Below are positions 24,676 through 31,975 of a stretch of 45,107 nucleotides of DNA, piece after piece. Within the stretch, counting starts at the first letter, position 1. Every line of letters begins with the position of its first letter. The stretch covers positions 1-45,107 of the forward strand of contig VGSH01000011.1 in the NCBI GenBank assembly GCA_016875025.1. The letters run 5' to 3'. The DNA is from Deltaproteobacteria bacterium (GTDB taxonomy: Bacteria > Desulfobacterota > WTBG01 > CAIYCZ01 > CAIRTM01). The notes under the pieces were generated by a model, which did not search any database, was not told the origin of the DNA, and was given only the letters and a program-made list of their open reading frames with translations. Made by a program: the position numbers and the translations under genes.

Positions 24676-25656
24676 ATGGAACTGCCCAAAAAAATCTCTG
24701 ATGAGCAGTTACGGCCGTATCTCAAGTATGGCGAAAACGACGCGCGCGCCCGGCTGCAGGCCTTTATCCGCCAGCAGCACGCGACCTGGCCGGACCTGGC
24801 AGCGGCGCATCGCCGGCTCGACACACGGTTGACGCGCACTCTGCCCCTGACGGACAGCAGCGTCGAGCTGCAGTGCAACCCGGGGCGAACCCGCAGCACC
24901 ACGGCGAAGGTAGCAGCAAAGGATGTTGCACAGCGCCCCTGTTTTTTATGCCCGGCCAATCTGTACCCGGAGCAGCTCGGCCTGCTCTTTGCTTCTGACT
25001 GGCTGATCCTGAACAACCCCTTTCCGATATTCAACGGCCACATGGTCATCAGCACCATACGCCACACTGCCCAGCTGCTTGAGCCCGCCCTGCCGGCAAT
25101 GATCAGCTTTGTACACGAGCAGCATGGCACGTTCAGCGCCTTTTACAATGGCGCGCGCTGCGGTGCTTCAGCCCCGGATCATCTGCATTTCCAGGCCTGT
25201 CCGGCAGGCATGCTGCCGATTGAGCGCCAGCTGTCAGCGCTGCTGGATGAGCCCCTGCGCAAAGAAACTCCCTGGTACGTTACCACGCTCGACAATCGCG
25301 GCATCGGCCTGTGCCGTGCTGCCTCAGCCCCTGAGCTTCTCGGCCGCCTGCGCGTCATGTGCGCCCGACTCAACCGCACGGCAGATCCCGGCGACGAGGC
25401 TGACCTCAACCTGATCATCTTCGGCCGCAGAGGTCGGCTTGCGGGTGTATGCCTGCCGCGCAGAACCCACCGGCCGGCCTGTTTTTTCGCCACCGGAGAT
25501 GCGCAGTACGTAATCAGCCCCGGCGCGGTCGATGTAGCCGGACTTGCGATTCTGCCCCGCCAGATGGATTTCGAGCGCATGACAAAAGAAAAAATGCTTT
25601 CAATCTACGCGGAAGTCTGCCTGGGCGCCGATGTCATGGCCGATTGTACAACGTAA
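24676..25656 (+). CDS. HIT-superfamily nucleotide phosphorylase/adenylyltransferase-like protein (DUF4922 type)
   Basis: The 326-residue protein has an N-terminal helical segment and a C-terminal domain of HIT type. The catalytic-like motif is APDH169-L-H171-F-Q173. It is preceded by the FxxFNGHMVIS-like strand (NNPFPIFNGHMVIS), which HIT nucleotidyl transferases use for substrate. A CFLC pair (PCFLCPANLYPEQ) recalls the zinc/phosphate loop of GDP-glucose phosphorylase and Ap4A phosphorylase relatives. The family uses the second histidine as nucleotidyl acceptor. The exact sugar or nucleotide substrate cannot be given. It converges with the DUF6642-like gene, 23 bases apart. Confidence 0.75.
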   Translation: MELPKKISDEQLRPYLKYGENDARARLQAFIRQQHATWPDLAAAHRRLDTRLTRTLPLTDSSVELQCNPGRTRSTTAKVAAKDVAQRPCFLCPANLYPEQLGLLFASDWLILNNPFPIFNGHMVISTIRHTAQLLEPALPAMISFVHEQHGTFSAFYNGARCGASAPDHLHFQACPAGMLPIERQLSALLDEPLRKETPWYVTTLDNRGIGLCRAASAPELLGRLRVMCARLNRTADPGDEADLNLIIFGRRGRLAGVCLPRRTHRPACFFATGDAQYVISPGAVDVAGLAILPRQMDFERMTKEKMLSIYAEVCLGADVMADCTT

Positions 25657-25679
25657 TCCATGCCCATGGCGTCAGGCTC

Positions 25680-26270
25680 TCAATCCGCTATCGAAACTAT
25701 TCTAAAGCTGATGTCTTTGTGTCTGTCGGAATCGGCGAACCTGCGCCGGAGAGAATCGCACTTGGCAACGATTGATCGCACCCCGCGCCCGTCAAACGTA
25801 TTTTCCTGCAACTCGGTCAGCAGCAGCAACTCAAAGGCGGTTGAGCGCATCCAGTCGACATCGTTGCGGTACCCGCAAACTGCAAAGGCACCGGTGGCCT
25901 TTAAAAATGACTTCAAAATCCGCTTATTGATATCAAGCACGCTGCATGATCCGATAATAACAAGACGGCCCTTGCACTGGTTTCCCAAAAGCGCTCCGAT
26001 ATCTTCAAGGTCAAGCGAGGTTTTCCCTGAAATCAGTATTCTTCCGGGCTCTCCATGGAAGGCCAGATAGAGGATCGGGTAGTCCCGGTACTGAACCTGC
26101 GGGAATTTTGACAGATAGAACTTGAACTCCTCCTGCGTGGCGCAGTCGCGATAAATATAGGGAATGCCTGCGTTCTGCTTGAGGAAGGCAAGAATCGGCT
26201 GGACCGTGGAGGCCTTCCTGAGATCGGCCTGCCAGAGACCTTCAAGACAAAAAACACCTTTTGCAGCCAT
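25680..26270 (-). CDS. Caspase/CHAT-like fold protein (DUF6642 type)
   Basis: This is a cytoplasmic protein of 196 residues. The start ATG 26270 has GAGGGGAG just upstream. The strand YPILYLAFH72GEPG and the strand RLVIIGSC109SV carry a His-Cys dyad at the positions used by clan CD (caspase, CHAT) peptidases. The N-terminus GVFCLEGLW and the segment AVCGYRNDVDWMRSTAFELLLL match my memory of the DUF6642 family. Whether it is an active protease is unproven. It has no recognisable sensor or effector beside it, which is unlike CHAT proteins in known defence modules. It stands only 1.6 kb from the defence island. Confidence 0.7.
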   Translation of the reverse strand: MAAKGVFCLEGLWQADLRKASTVQPILAFLKQNAGIPYIYRDCATQEEFKFYLSKFPQVQYRDYPILYLAFHGEPGRILISGKTSLDLEDIGALLGNQCKGRLVIIGSCSVLDINKRILKSFLKATGAFAVCGYRNDVDWMRSTAFELLLLTELQENTFDGRGVRSIVAKCDSLRRRFADSDRHKDISFRIVSIAD

Positions 26271-26598
26271 TGCACTCCCCTCTCGCTGTCCAGCTCATAA
26301 TAAAAACCTCAAAAAAACAATAAATTTTGTCTGTTGTATCTGTATATCTACCGGTTTTTAGATGCGCCTGCCTTATTCTATAGCATTCATACCGGTCACC
26401 GGCAAAGAACAATGACAAGCGCTGCCTCCTCTTCAGGAAAGACTGTTCAAAGACGCCCGGATGCAAGGCGCACGAAGGCATGATTTCCAGGGGCACGGCA
26501 TGCCGTGCCCCTAACGTACTGCGTCCTGAACCGTCTCTGCGGGGAGTGATCCCGCCATGGCGGAACAACGCAGCAGATGGATTTTTTTCAACAGTCCT
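26271..26598. other. Intergenic region with AT-rich leader and repeat copy D
   Basis: About 330 bases. The first 170 are AT-rich and probably contain the promoter of the DUF6642-like gene on the minus strand, though no box pair stands out. The rest is the degraded MITE-like element at 26441-26597. Confidence 0.5.
26441..26597. repeat. Degraded MITE-like element, copy D
   Basis: The left end GACTGTTCAAAGACGCCCGG and right end TTTTTTCAACAGTC are inverted partners; GATGCAAGGCGCACGA and ACGCAGCAGATGG match the interior of copies A and B. The centre is replaced by a different palindrome, GGGGCACGGCA / TGCCGTGCCCC (26491-26512). The right end stops one base before the stop codon of the DUF486 gene. 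Confidence 0.7.
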
Positions 26599-26949
26599 TC
26601 AGGCGAACCTGCCGCGGAACATGAAATACACCGCCCCCACCAGGCACAGCCCGGCCCACAGATAGTCCAGCTTCAGGGGTTCTTTCAGATAAAACACGGC
26701 AAAGGGCACAAACACGCTCAGCGTGATGACCTCCTGCAGGATTTTCAGCTCCGCGACGGATACAACAGTATAGCCGATCCGGTTGGCCGGCACCTGCAGC
26801 AGATATTCAAACAGGGCAATGCCCCAGCTCACCAGGGCGGCAATCAGCCAGGGCTTGTTATTGAGCTCCTTCAGGTGCGCGTACCACGCAAATGTCATAA
26901 AAATATTGCTGCAGATCAACAGGCCGATTGTGGAAAGCATTGAGTTCAA
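26599..26949 (-). CDS. DUF486 family small membrane protein
   Basis: The 116-residue inner-membrane protein has four predicted transmembrane helices (about 5-24, 34-52, 68-88, 94-112). Conserved-looking stretches are FMTFAWYAHLK, WGIALFEYLLQVPANRIGY and LKILQEVITLSVF, characteristic of DUF486, a branch of the drug/metabolite transporter superfamily. Its transport substrate is unknown. The stop codon is flush with a repeat element, so the native 3' flank has been replaced. Confidence 0.9.
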   Translation of the reverse strand: MNSMLSTIGLLICSNIFMTFAWYAHLKELNNKPWLIAALVSWGIALFEYLLQVPANRIGYTVVSVAELKILQEVITLSVFVPFAVFYLKEPLKLDYLWAGLCLVGAVYFMFRGRFA

Positions 26950-27192
26950 GGGTGGTTCTCCCGTATGGTGTTGATATTTTTTCCGATTGATACCACAACG
27001 CCATTGAGTGTCAAATCAAATCTTGGCGCACGCCTAAAAAGTCCCGATATGATCCTGAAACAGCGCAGCATTTCACACGCACAGAATTCAATTCCGGCTT
27101 GAAATCCGTGTATTTTTCTTCTTTTGCATGGTATGTTTTTATCTCATTTTTAAAAAAATATACCCTTCCAATAGCGCCTTGAACGGAGAAAC

Positions 27193-27285
27193 ATGACGCT
27201 TGCCATCAATAAAACCAGGCTCGATAATCGTGCGAACGAAATCCGGAAATCAGCCGAACGGTTGCGGGGGAAGTTTAAGGCTTAA
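27193..27285 (+). pseudogene. Possible N-terminal remnant of an HsdM-type methyltransferase
   Basis: A 30-codon reading frame with a ribosome site (GGAGAA) and ATG 27193. Its segment ANEIRKSAERLRGKFK resembles the helical N-terminal start of type I HsdM subunits (IW..ADxLRGxFK), then stops. Such a truncated start at the edge of a restriction island suggests an eroded gene. The match is short, so this is tentative. Confidence 0.3.
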
Positions 27286-27304
27286 GAGTATCAAATTTTT
27301 GAGG

Positions 27305-27667
27305 ATGATACGTGTGCCGCGCACAAAACAAAACACACCCACGCCTGATATTTCACAGTCTATAGAAGAACTTGCGGCGAAAGTCGCGCAGCTTGTCCGC
27401 CAGGCAGAACAACTCTACGCCCCGGAGGTTGATGCGCTGCTGAGCGAACAGTGCCGTGATCCCCGGCGCATTGAACAGCTGCTTGACGGCATGCTTGATT
27501 TTGCCTTCGATGAGGCCATGCTGCGCCTGTATAAAAAGCTTTGCCGATATTACTATGCCATTGATCCGCACGCGACGGTTTCGTATGTGACTGCCTACCG
27601 CGAAATGTGGGATGAAGCAGGGAGCGTGCAGGCAGACAGCCCGCAGTCGCCGGGGCGCGACGGCTGA
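27305..27667 (+). CDS. Small hypothetical protein
   Basis: The product has about 120 residues. The reading frame is open back to 27200. A GAGG directly before ATG 27305 and nine bases before GTG 27314 makes either of these a likelier start. The protein is helical and charged, with SIEELAAKVAQLVRQAEQLY and a C-terminal FDEAMLRLYKKLCRYYYAIDPHATVSYVTAYREMWDE. This ending looks like a small HEPN-like or helical-bundle protein, but no motif settles it. Codon use matches the neighbours. It lies at the left edge of the defence island. Function unknown. Confidence 0.55.
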   Translation: MIRVPRTKQNTPTPDISQSIEELAAKVAQLVRQAEQLYAPEVDALLSEQCRDPRRIEQLLDGMLDFAFDEAMLRLYKKLCRYYYAIDPHATVSYVTAYREMWDEAGSVQADSPQSPGRDG

Positions 27668-27736
27668 ATTCTTTCATTCCTTCTTTCATTCCTTAGTTGA
27701 CTAAGTTTCGCTCTTCCGCTACCATCAAACCATCTT

Positions 27737-27764
27737 TTGTTACATTGTGCAAAAAAATTAATAA
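27737..27764 (+). promoter_or_regulatory. Candidate promoter of the helicase operon
   Basis: TTGTTA (27737-27742), a 16-base spacer and TAATAA (27759-27764) lie about 120 bases before the helicase ATG. A 29-codon frame (27807-27896) in the leader overlaps the helicase start and could couple translation, but it has no clear ribosome site. Confidence 0.35.
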
Positions 27765-27885
27765 CCATAAAACCGCGGAGGGGATACTGACCGGTATACG
27801 TACTGATGCCTGACATTACAGCCTACATCCGCGCATTCTCCAGCCTCAACGTCAACCTTGCCCGTAGTTATCAACAGGCCTACGC

Positions 27886-30800
27886 ATGCAAATAATTGAC
27901 AACATATCAACCCTTCTGGGTGATGATCTCAAAAACACACTCCAGCCAGAAGCAAAGCTGAAAATTGCGGCTTCATGTTTTTCCATCTATGCTTATGAAG
28001 CCCTGAAAACAGAGTTAGCTCACATTGATTGCCTGCAGTTTTTATTTACCGCCCCCACGTTTATCGAAAATCAGATAACCGACAAACTTAACAAAGAAAA
28101 ACGCGAGTTTTACATCCCCAGACTCCAACGGGAAAGCAGCCTGTATGGTTCAGAATTTGAGATTCGTCTGAAAAACGAGCTTACACAGCGCGCCATAGCA
28201 AAAGAATGTGCAGCCTGGATTAAGCAGAAAGCGCACTTCAGGTCCAATCTTTCAAATGCCCCGATGCAGCAGTTTGCATGTGTTGAAGCCGGGCAGGGAA
28301 AATCAGCCTACGTCCCTTTAAGCGGTTTTACAGCGGTTGATCTTGGGTATCAGCGGGGTGATGCGGTATCAAATTTTGTCAACAAAATGGATGATGCAGC
28401 GCTCACAACCACCTATCTGCAGCTGTTTGACCAGATATGGAATGATGCTGAGAAGGTCGGCGATATCACCGACCGGGTATGTGAGCACATTGCCGCAGCG
28501 TATACTGAAAACTCTCCCGAATCAGTGTACTTCCTGATCCTTTTCAACATCTTCAAGGAGTTTCTCGAAGACATCTCTGAAGATGATATGCCCAATGATC
28601 TGACTGGCTATCAGAATAGCCTCATCTGGCACAAGCTGTTCAATTTCCAGAAGGATGCCGCTATCGGTATCATCAATAAGCTGGAAAAGTTCAACGGCTG
28701 CATTCTGGCTGACAGCGTTGGTCTGGGTAAAACCTTCACAGCTCTGGCCGTTATAAAGTATTACGAACTTCGCAATAAGTCTGTTTTGGTTCTGTGCCCG
28801 AAAAAACTCTCGGACAACTGGCAGAATTATAACCAGAACCTTGTTACAAATATTTTCGCCAGCGACCGTTTCAATTACGATGTTCTCTGCCATACCGACC
28901 TGCAGCGCACCCGTGGCTCTTCGTTGGGCATACGCCTTGACCGCATTAACTGGGGCAACTACGATCTGGTGGTCATAGATGAATCGCATAATTTCCGCAA
29001 CAACGATGCTTTTAAAGACCGGGAAACCCGCTATCAGAAGTTAATGAATAAGGTTATCAAGGCAGGGGTGAAAACTAAGGTTCTGATGCTCTCAGCCACG
29101 CCGGTTAATAACCGTTTTAACGATCTGCGCAATCAACTGGCGCTTGCCTATGAGGGCGACACCGAACAGCTGGATAAAAAGCTTCATACCGATAAAGACG
29201 TAAACGAAATATTTCGCCGCGCTCAGGCTGTTTTTAATGTCTGGAGTAAGCTGCCCCCTGCACAGAGAACATCGGCGGAAATCCTCACCCACCTTGATTT
29301 TGATTTTTTTGAAATGCTCGACAGTGTCACGATTGCCCGGTCCCGCAAGCATATTCAGAAATTTTACGACACCAAGGATATTGGCCCTTTCCCTGAGCGC
29401 CTCAAACCGCTATCGTTCAACTGCCCGCTTACGCACCGGTGCGAAATCATCGGTTTCAATGAAATTTTCAACCGGCTTGTTGCGTTAAGTATGGCGATCT
29501 ACGCGCCGTTTCAATATATTCTGGCAAGCCGGGTCAGCAAATATGAAGCCCAGTATGATACGCAGGTAAAGGGCGGTCTTTCGCGCTTGAAACAGCGCGA
29601 CCGTGAAGAAAGCCTCAAGGCCCTGATGACGGTCAATCTGCTCAAGCGTCTGGAAAGCTCCGTCGAGGCATTTAGAAGCACTCTGACCATGCTGCATGAG
29701 AAGCATGAGCAGATACTGGCAATGATTGATGCATTTAAGAATAGCGGTATCTCGGGTGTGTTTGAAGATTTTACACCGGCTTTTGAGAATGCCGATGAAG
29801 ATGCTCTGGATGTGCCGGAGGATGATGAGTTCAGCATAGGCGGTAAAATACAAATCAGCCTTGCGGATATGGACCTTGATTTATGGGGTGGCCAGCTCCG
29901 GAACGATTTGAAGGTCATCAGCGAACTGCATGCTGAAATGCAAAAAATCACTCCGCCCGATGATGCCAAGCTGCAACACTTAAAAAACCTGATCGCAGCC
30001 AAGCAGAAAGACCCCATCAATCCCGGCAACAAAAAAATTCTTATTTTCACAGCCTTTGCTGATACAGCCGCCTATCTCTACAATAATCTGGCCCCGTATA
30101 TTAAAGAACAGTTCGGCCTGCACAGCGCCAAGGTCACCGGCAGCGACAGCTGCAAGTCCACATTGAAGCGCCATCACAACTACCAAGAGCTTCTTACCTT
30201 GTTCTCCCCCATAGCTAAAGAAAAATCACTGATCCTGCCGGGTGAACCCTCAGAGATTGATGTGTTGATAGGTACTGACTGTATTTCAGAGGGTCAAAAC
30301 CTGCAGGATTGCGATTATCTTGTCAATTATGACATTCACTGGAACCCGGTGCGCATTATCCAGCGTTTTGGCCGCATCGACCGAATCGGCTCCAGAAACA
30401 GTCGGATTCAGCTGGTAAATTTTTGGCCTGATATTTCACTCGATGAATACATCAACCTGAAAGGCCGTGTTGAAAGCCGCATGGTCATAGCAGATGTGAC
30501 CGCAACCGGCGACGATAACGTGCTCAGTTCCGAGGCTAACGATCTGGCTTTCCGCAAGGAACAACTGCGCCGTCTCAAAGAAGAGGTTATTGATCTGGAA
30601 GATGTAAAAACCGGCGTTTCCATCACTGATCTGGGCCTGAATGATTTTCGCATGGATTTAGTTGCCCATGTAAAAACCAACGGGAGCCTCGATGGCGCAC
30701 CCAGGGGCATGCATGCTGTTATTGGCGTTGATCAGGAAAGGGGCCTGCAGCCGGGCGTTATTTTTGTCCTGCGCAACACAGACCACGGCATAAATATCGA

Positions 30801-31158
30801 TCAGCAGAATCGCCTGCACCCGTATTATCTGATTTACATCGATAGCAATGGTCAGGTCGTAATTGATCACACGCAGGTTAAAAAAATTCTCGATCTGGTG
30901 CGCTCTGCCTGCAAGGACCAATCAGAGCCGATACCTTCACTGTATGTGCCGTTTAATCGCGAGACGCATGATGGCCGCAAGATGGAGCGCTATTCACGCC
31001 TGCTTGAGCAGTCCATTCACTCCATGATTAATCTGAAGGAGGAAAAGGATGTAGACAGCCTGTTTTCATCAGGCGGTACAACGGCATTGATTAATCCTAT
31101 CAGCGGCTTGGATGATTTTGAGCTTATCGCCTTTCTGGTTGTGCGGGAGGCCGTCTGA
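27886..31158 (+). CDS. SNF2-family helicase with PLD-like N-terminal region
   Basis: The product has 1090 residues. The N-terminal ~200 residues (KLKIAASCFSIYAYEAL, LQFLFTAPTF) resemble the phospholipase-D-like region often found at the front of helicase-related defence proteins, without a visible HxK motif. The SF2 core has Walker A DSVGLGKT (276-283), DESH (365-368), SATP (403-406), and motif VI QRFGRIDRIGS (826-836). IGTDCISEGQNLQ belongs to the second lobe. It would translocate on double-stranded DNA. It is the first gene of a cassette with DUF4391 (2-base gap), a DNA methyltransferase, Fic and Res. Codon use is less GC-rich than in the flanking genes, which supports transfer. Confidence 0.9.
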   Translation: MQIIDNISTLLGDDLKNTLQPEAKLKIAASCFSIYAYEALKTELAHIDCLQFLFTAPTFIENQITDKLNKEKREFYIPRLQRESSLYGSEFEIRLKNELTQRAIAKECAAWIKQKAHFRSNLSNAPMQQFACVEAGQGKSAYVPLSGFTAVDLGYQRGDAVSNFVNKMDDAALTTTYLQLFDQIWNDAEKVGDITDRVCEHIAAAYTENSPESVYFLILFNIFKEFLEDISEDDMPNDLTGYQNSLIWHKLFNFQKDAAIGIINKLEKFNGCILADSVGLGKTFTALAVIKYYELRNKSVLVLCPKKLSDNWQNYNQNLVTNIFASDRFNYDVLCHTDLQRTRGSSLGIRLDRINWGNYDLVVIDESHNFRNNDAFKDRETRYQKLMNKVIKAGVKTKVLMLSATPVNNRFNDLRNQLALAYEGDTEQLDKKLHTDKDVNEIFRRAQAVFNVWSKLPPAQRTSAEILTHLDFDFFEMLDSVTIARSRKHIQKFYDTKDIGPFPERLKPLSFNCPLTHRCEIIGFNEIFNRLVALSMAIYAPFQYILASRVSKYEAQYDTQVKGGLSRLKQRDREESLKALMTVNLLKRLESSVEAFRSTLTMLHEKHEQILAMIDAFKNSGISGVFEDFTPAFENADEDALDVPEDDEFSIGGKIQISLADMDLDLWGGQLRNDLKVISELHAEMQKITPPDDAKLQHLKNLIAAKQKDPINPGNKKILIFTAFADTAAYLYNNLAPYIKEQFGLHSAKVTGSDSCKSTLKRHHNYQELLTLFSPIAKEKSLILPGEPSEIDVLIGTDCISEGQNLQDCDYLVNYDIHWNPVRIIQRFGRIDRIGSRNSRIQLVNFWPDISLDEYINLKGRVESRMVIADVTATGDDNVLSSEANDLAFRKEQLRRLKEEVIDLEDVKTGVSITDLGLNDFRMDLVAHVKTNGSLDGAPRGMHAVIGVDQERGLQPGVIFVLRNTDHGINIDQQNRLHPYYLIYIDSNGQVVIDHTQVKKILDLVRSACKDQSEPIPSLYVPFNRETHDGRKMERYSRLLEQSIHSMINLKEEKDVDSLFSSGGTTALINPISGLDDFELIAFLVVREAV

Positions 31159-31160
31159 GC

Positions 31161-31814
31161 GTGTTTATCTATCCTGAAAAGGCGTTGTTTAACCGGGTGC
31201 TGCCCAAAACAAAGATTTATGCCAATGCCAAACCGCGCAGGGCGATCAGAGAAAAATTTGTTTCACACATCAGCGAAATTGTCTGGAAGTATAAACTGGC
31301 CCCGGATACTATCAACCTGCCAGCGCGTGACGGCTACTTTGAAATTGAAGTTTTTGATATTAACCTGAAACAACCAGAGCTGAGCACCGATGTTTTAAGT
31401 GCCATAGATAAAGCCATTCCATACCCTATATTTTTCAGATTACTGTATGGGCACCGGGTGAAAGAAGTGGCAGCATATAAGCGCCCAGCAGCAGACGGCT
31501 CCAGCTCGTGGGTTATTGAAGACTATTTTGAATCCGGCTGGAAAAAAAATAGCGAGCCGACCATGCCTCTGCCTGTGGCCGTGCATTTAAAATCGCTGTA
31601 TGAGCAGATGCTACATGCCTACATCGATCAACCACAACGGCCCGGTGAAGCATTTGAGTCTTTGGTTGAGCGGATGCGTCAGGTTCGTAAATGTCAGCGC
31701 GAACAGAGCATGCTTGAAGCACAGATAAAAAAAGAAAAGCAGTTTAACCGCAAGGTTGAAATTAATGCACAGCTGCGAAACCTTAAAGCACAGGTAGCTG
31801 AATTGACGAAATAA
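31161..31814 (+). CDS. DUF4391 domain protein
   Basis: The product has 217 residues and a GTG start two bases after the helicase stop, so it is translationally linked to it; GGGAGG lies inside the helicase end. The fold seems alpha/beta for 1-150 (LPKTKIYANAKPRRAIREKF; YPIFFRLLYGHRVKEVAAYKRP) and ends in a charged coiled coil (about 175-217). DUF4391 is known to me mainly as a companion of helicase-methyltransferase defence loci; no activity has been assigned that I can name. A bridging role between helicase and methyltransferase/nuclease is inference. Confidence 0.85.
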   Translation: MFIYPEKALFNRVLPKTKIYANAKPRRAIREKFVSHISEIVWKYKLAPDTINLPARDGYFEIEVFDINLKQPELSTDVLSAIDKAIPYPIFFRLLYGHRVKEVAAYKRPAADGSSSWVIEDYFESGWKKNSEPTMPLPVAVHLKSLYEQMLHAYIDQPQRPGEAFESLVERMRQVRKCQREQSMLEAQIKKEKQFNRKVEINAQLRNLKAQVAELTK

Positions 31815-31840
31815 AGAATCCGGCCTACAGGGTTTTATCT

Positions 31841-31957
31841 GTCATTTCGACCGAAGGGAGAAATCCTGCATTTTAAGATTTCTCAGTCGCGTCCGCTCCA
31901 TCGAAATGACATAATGGTACACTCTGGTCATTCTGAGCGTAGCGAAGAATCTCGTTT
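31841..31957. repeat. Dispersed palindromic repeat between DUF4391 and mod
   Basis: GTCATTTCGA (31841-31850) pairs perfectly with TCGAAATGAC (31901-31910), and AGAAATC with GATTTCT inside it. A second motif, GGTCATTCTGAGCGTAGCGAAGAATCTCG, follows. Both are of the type seen scattered through many bacterial genomes. It lies between genes of the operon. Confidence 0.7.
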
Positions 31958-31975
31958 TGAAAAAAAGGGAACCCC

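Noticed and set aside
31841-31957. Attenuator or riboswitch between DUF4391 and mod
   Set aside because: The palindromes are of a widespread dispersed-repeat type, and there is no poly-T or alternative fold that would control mod.
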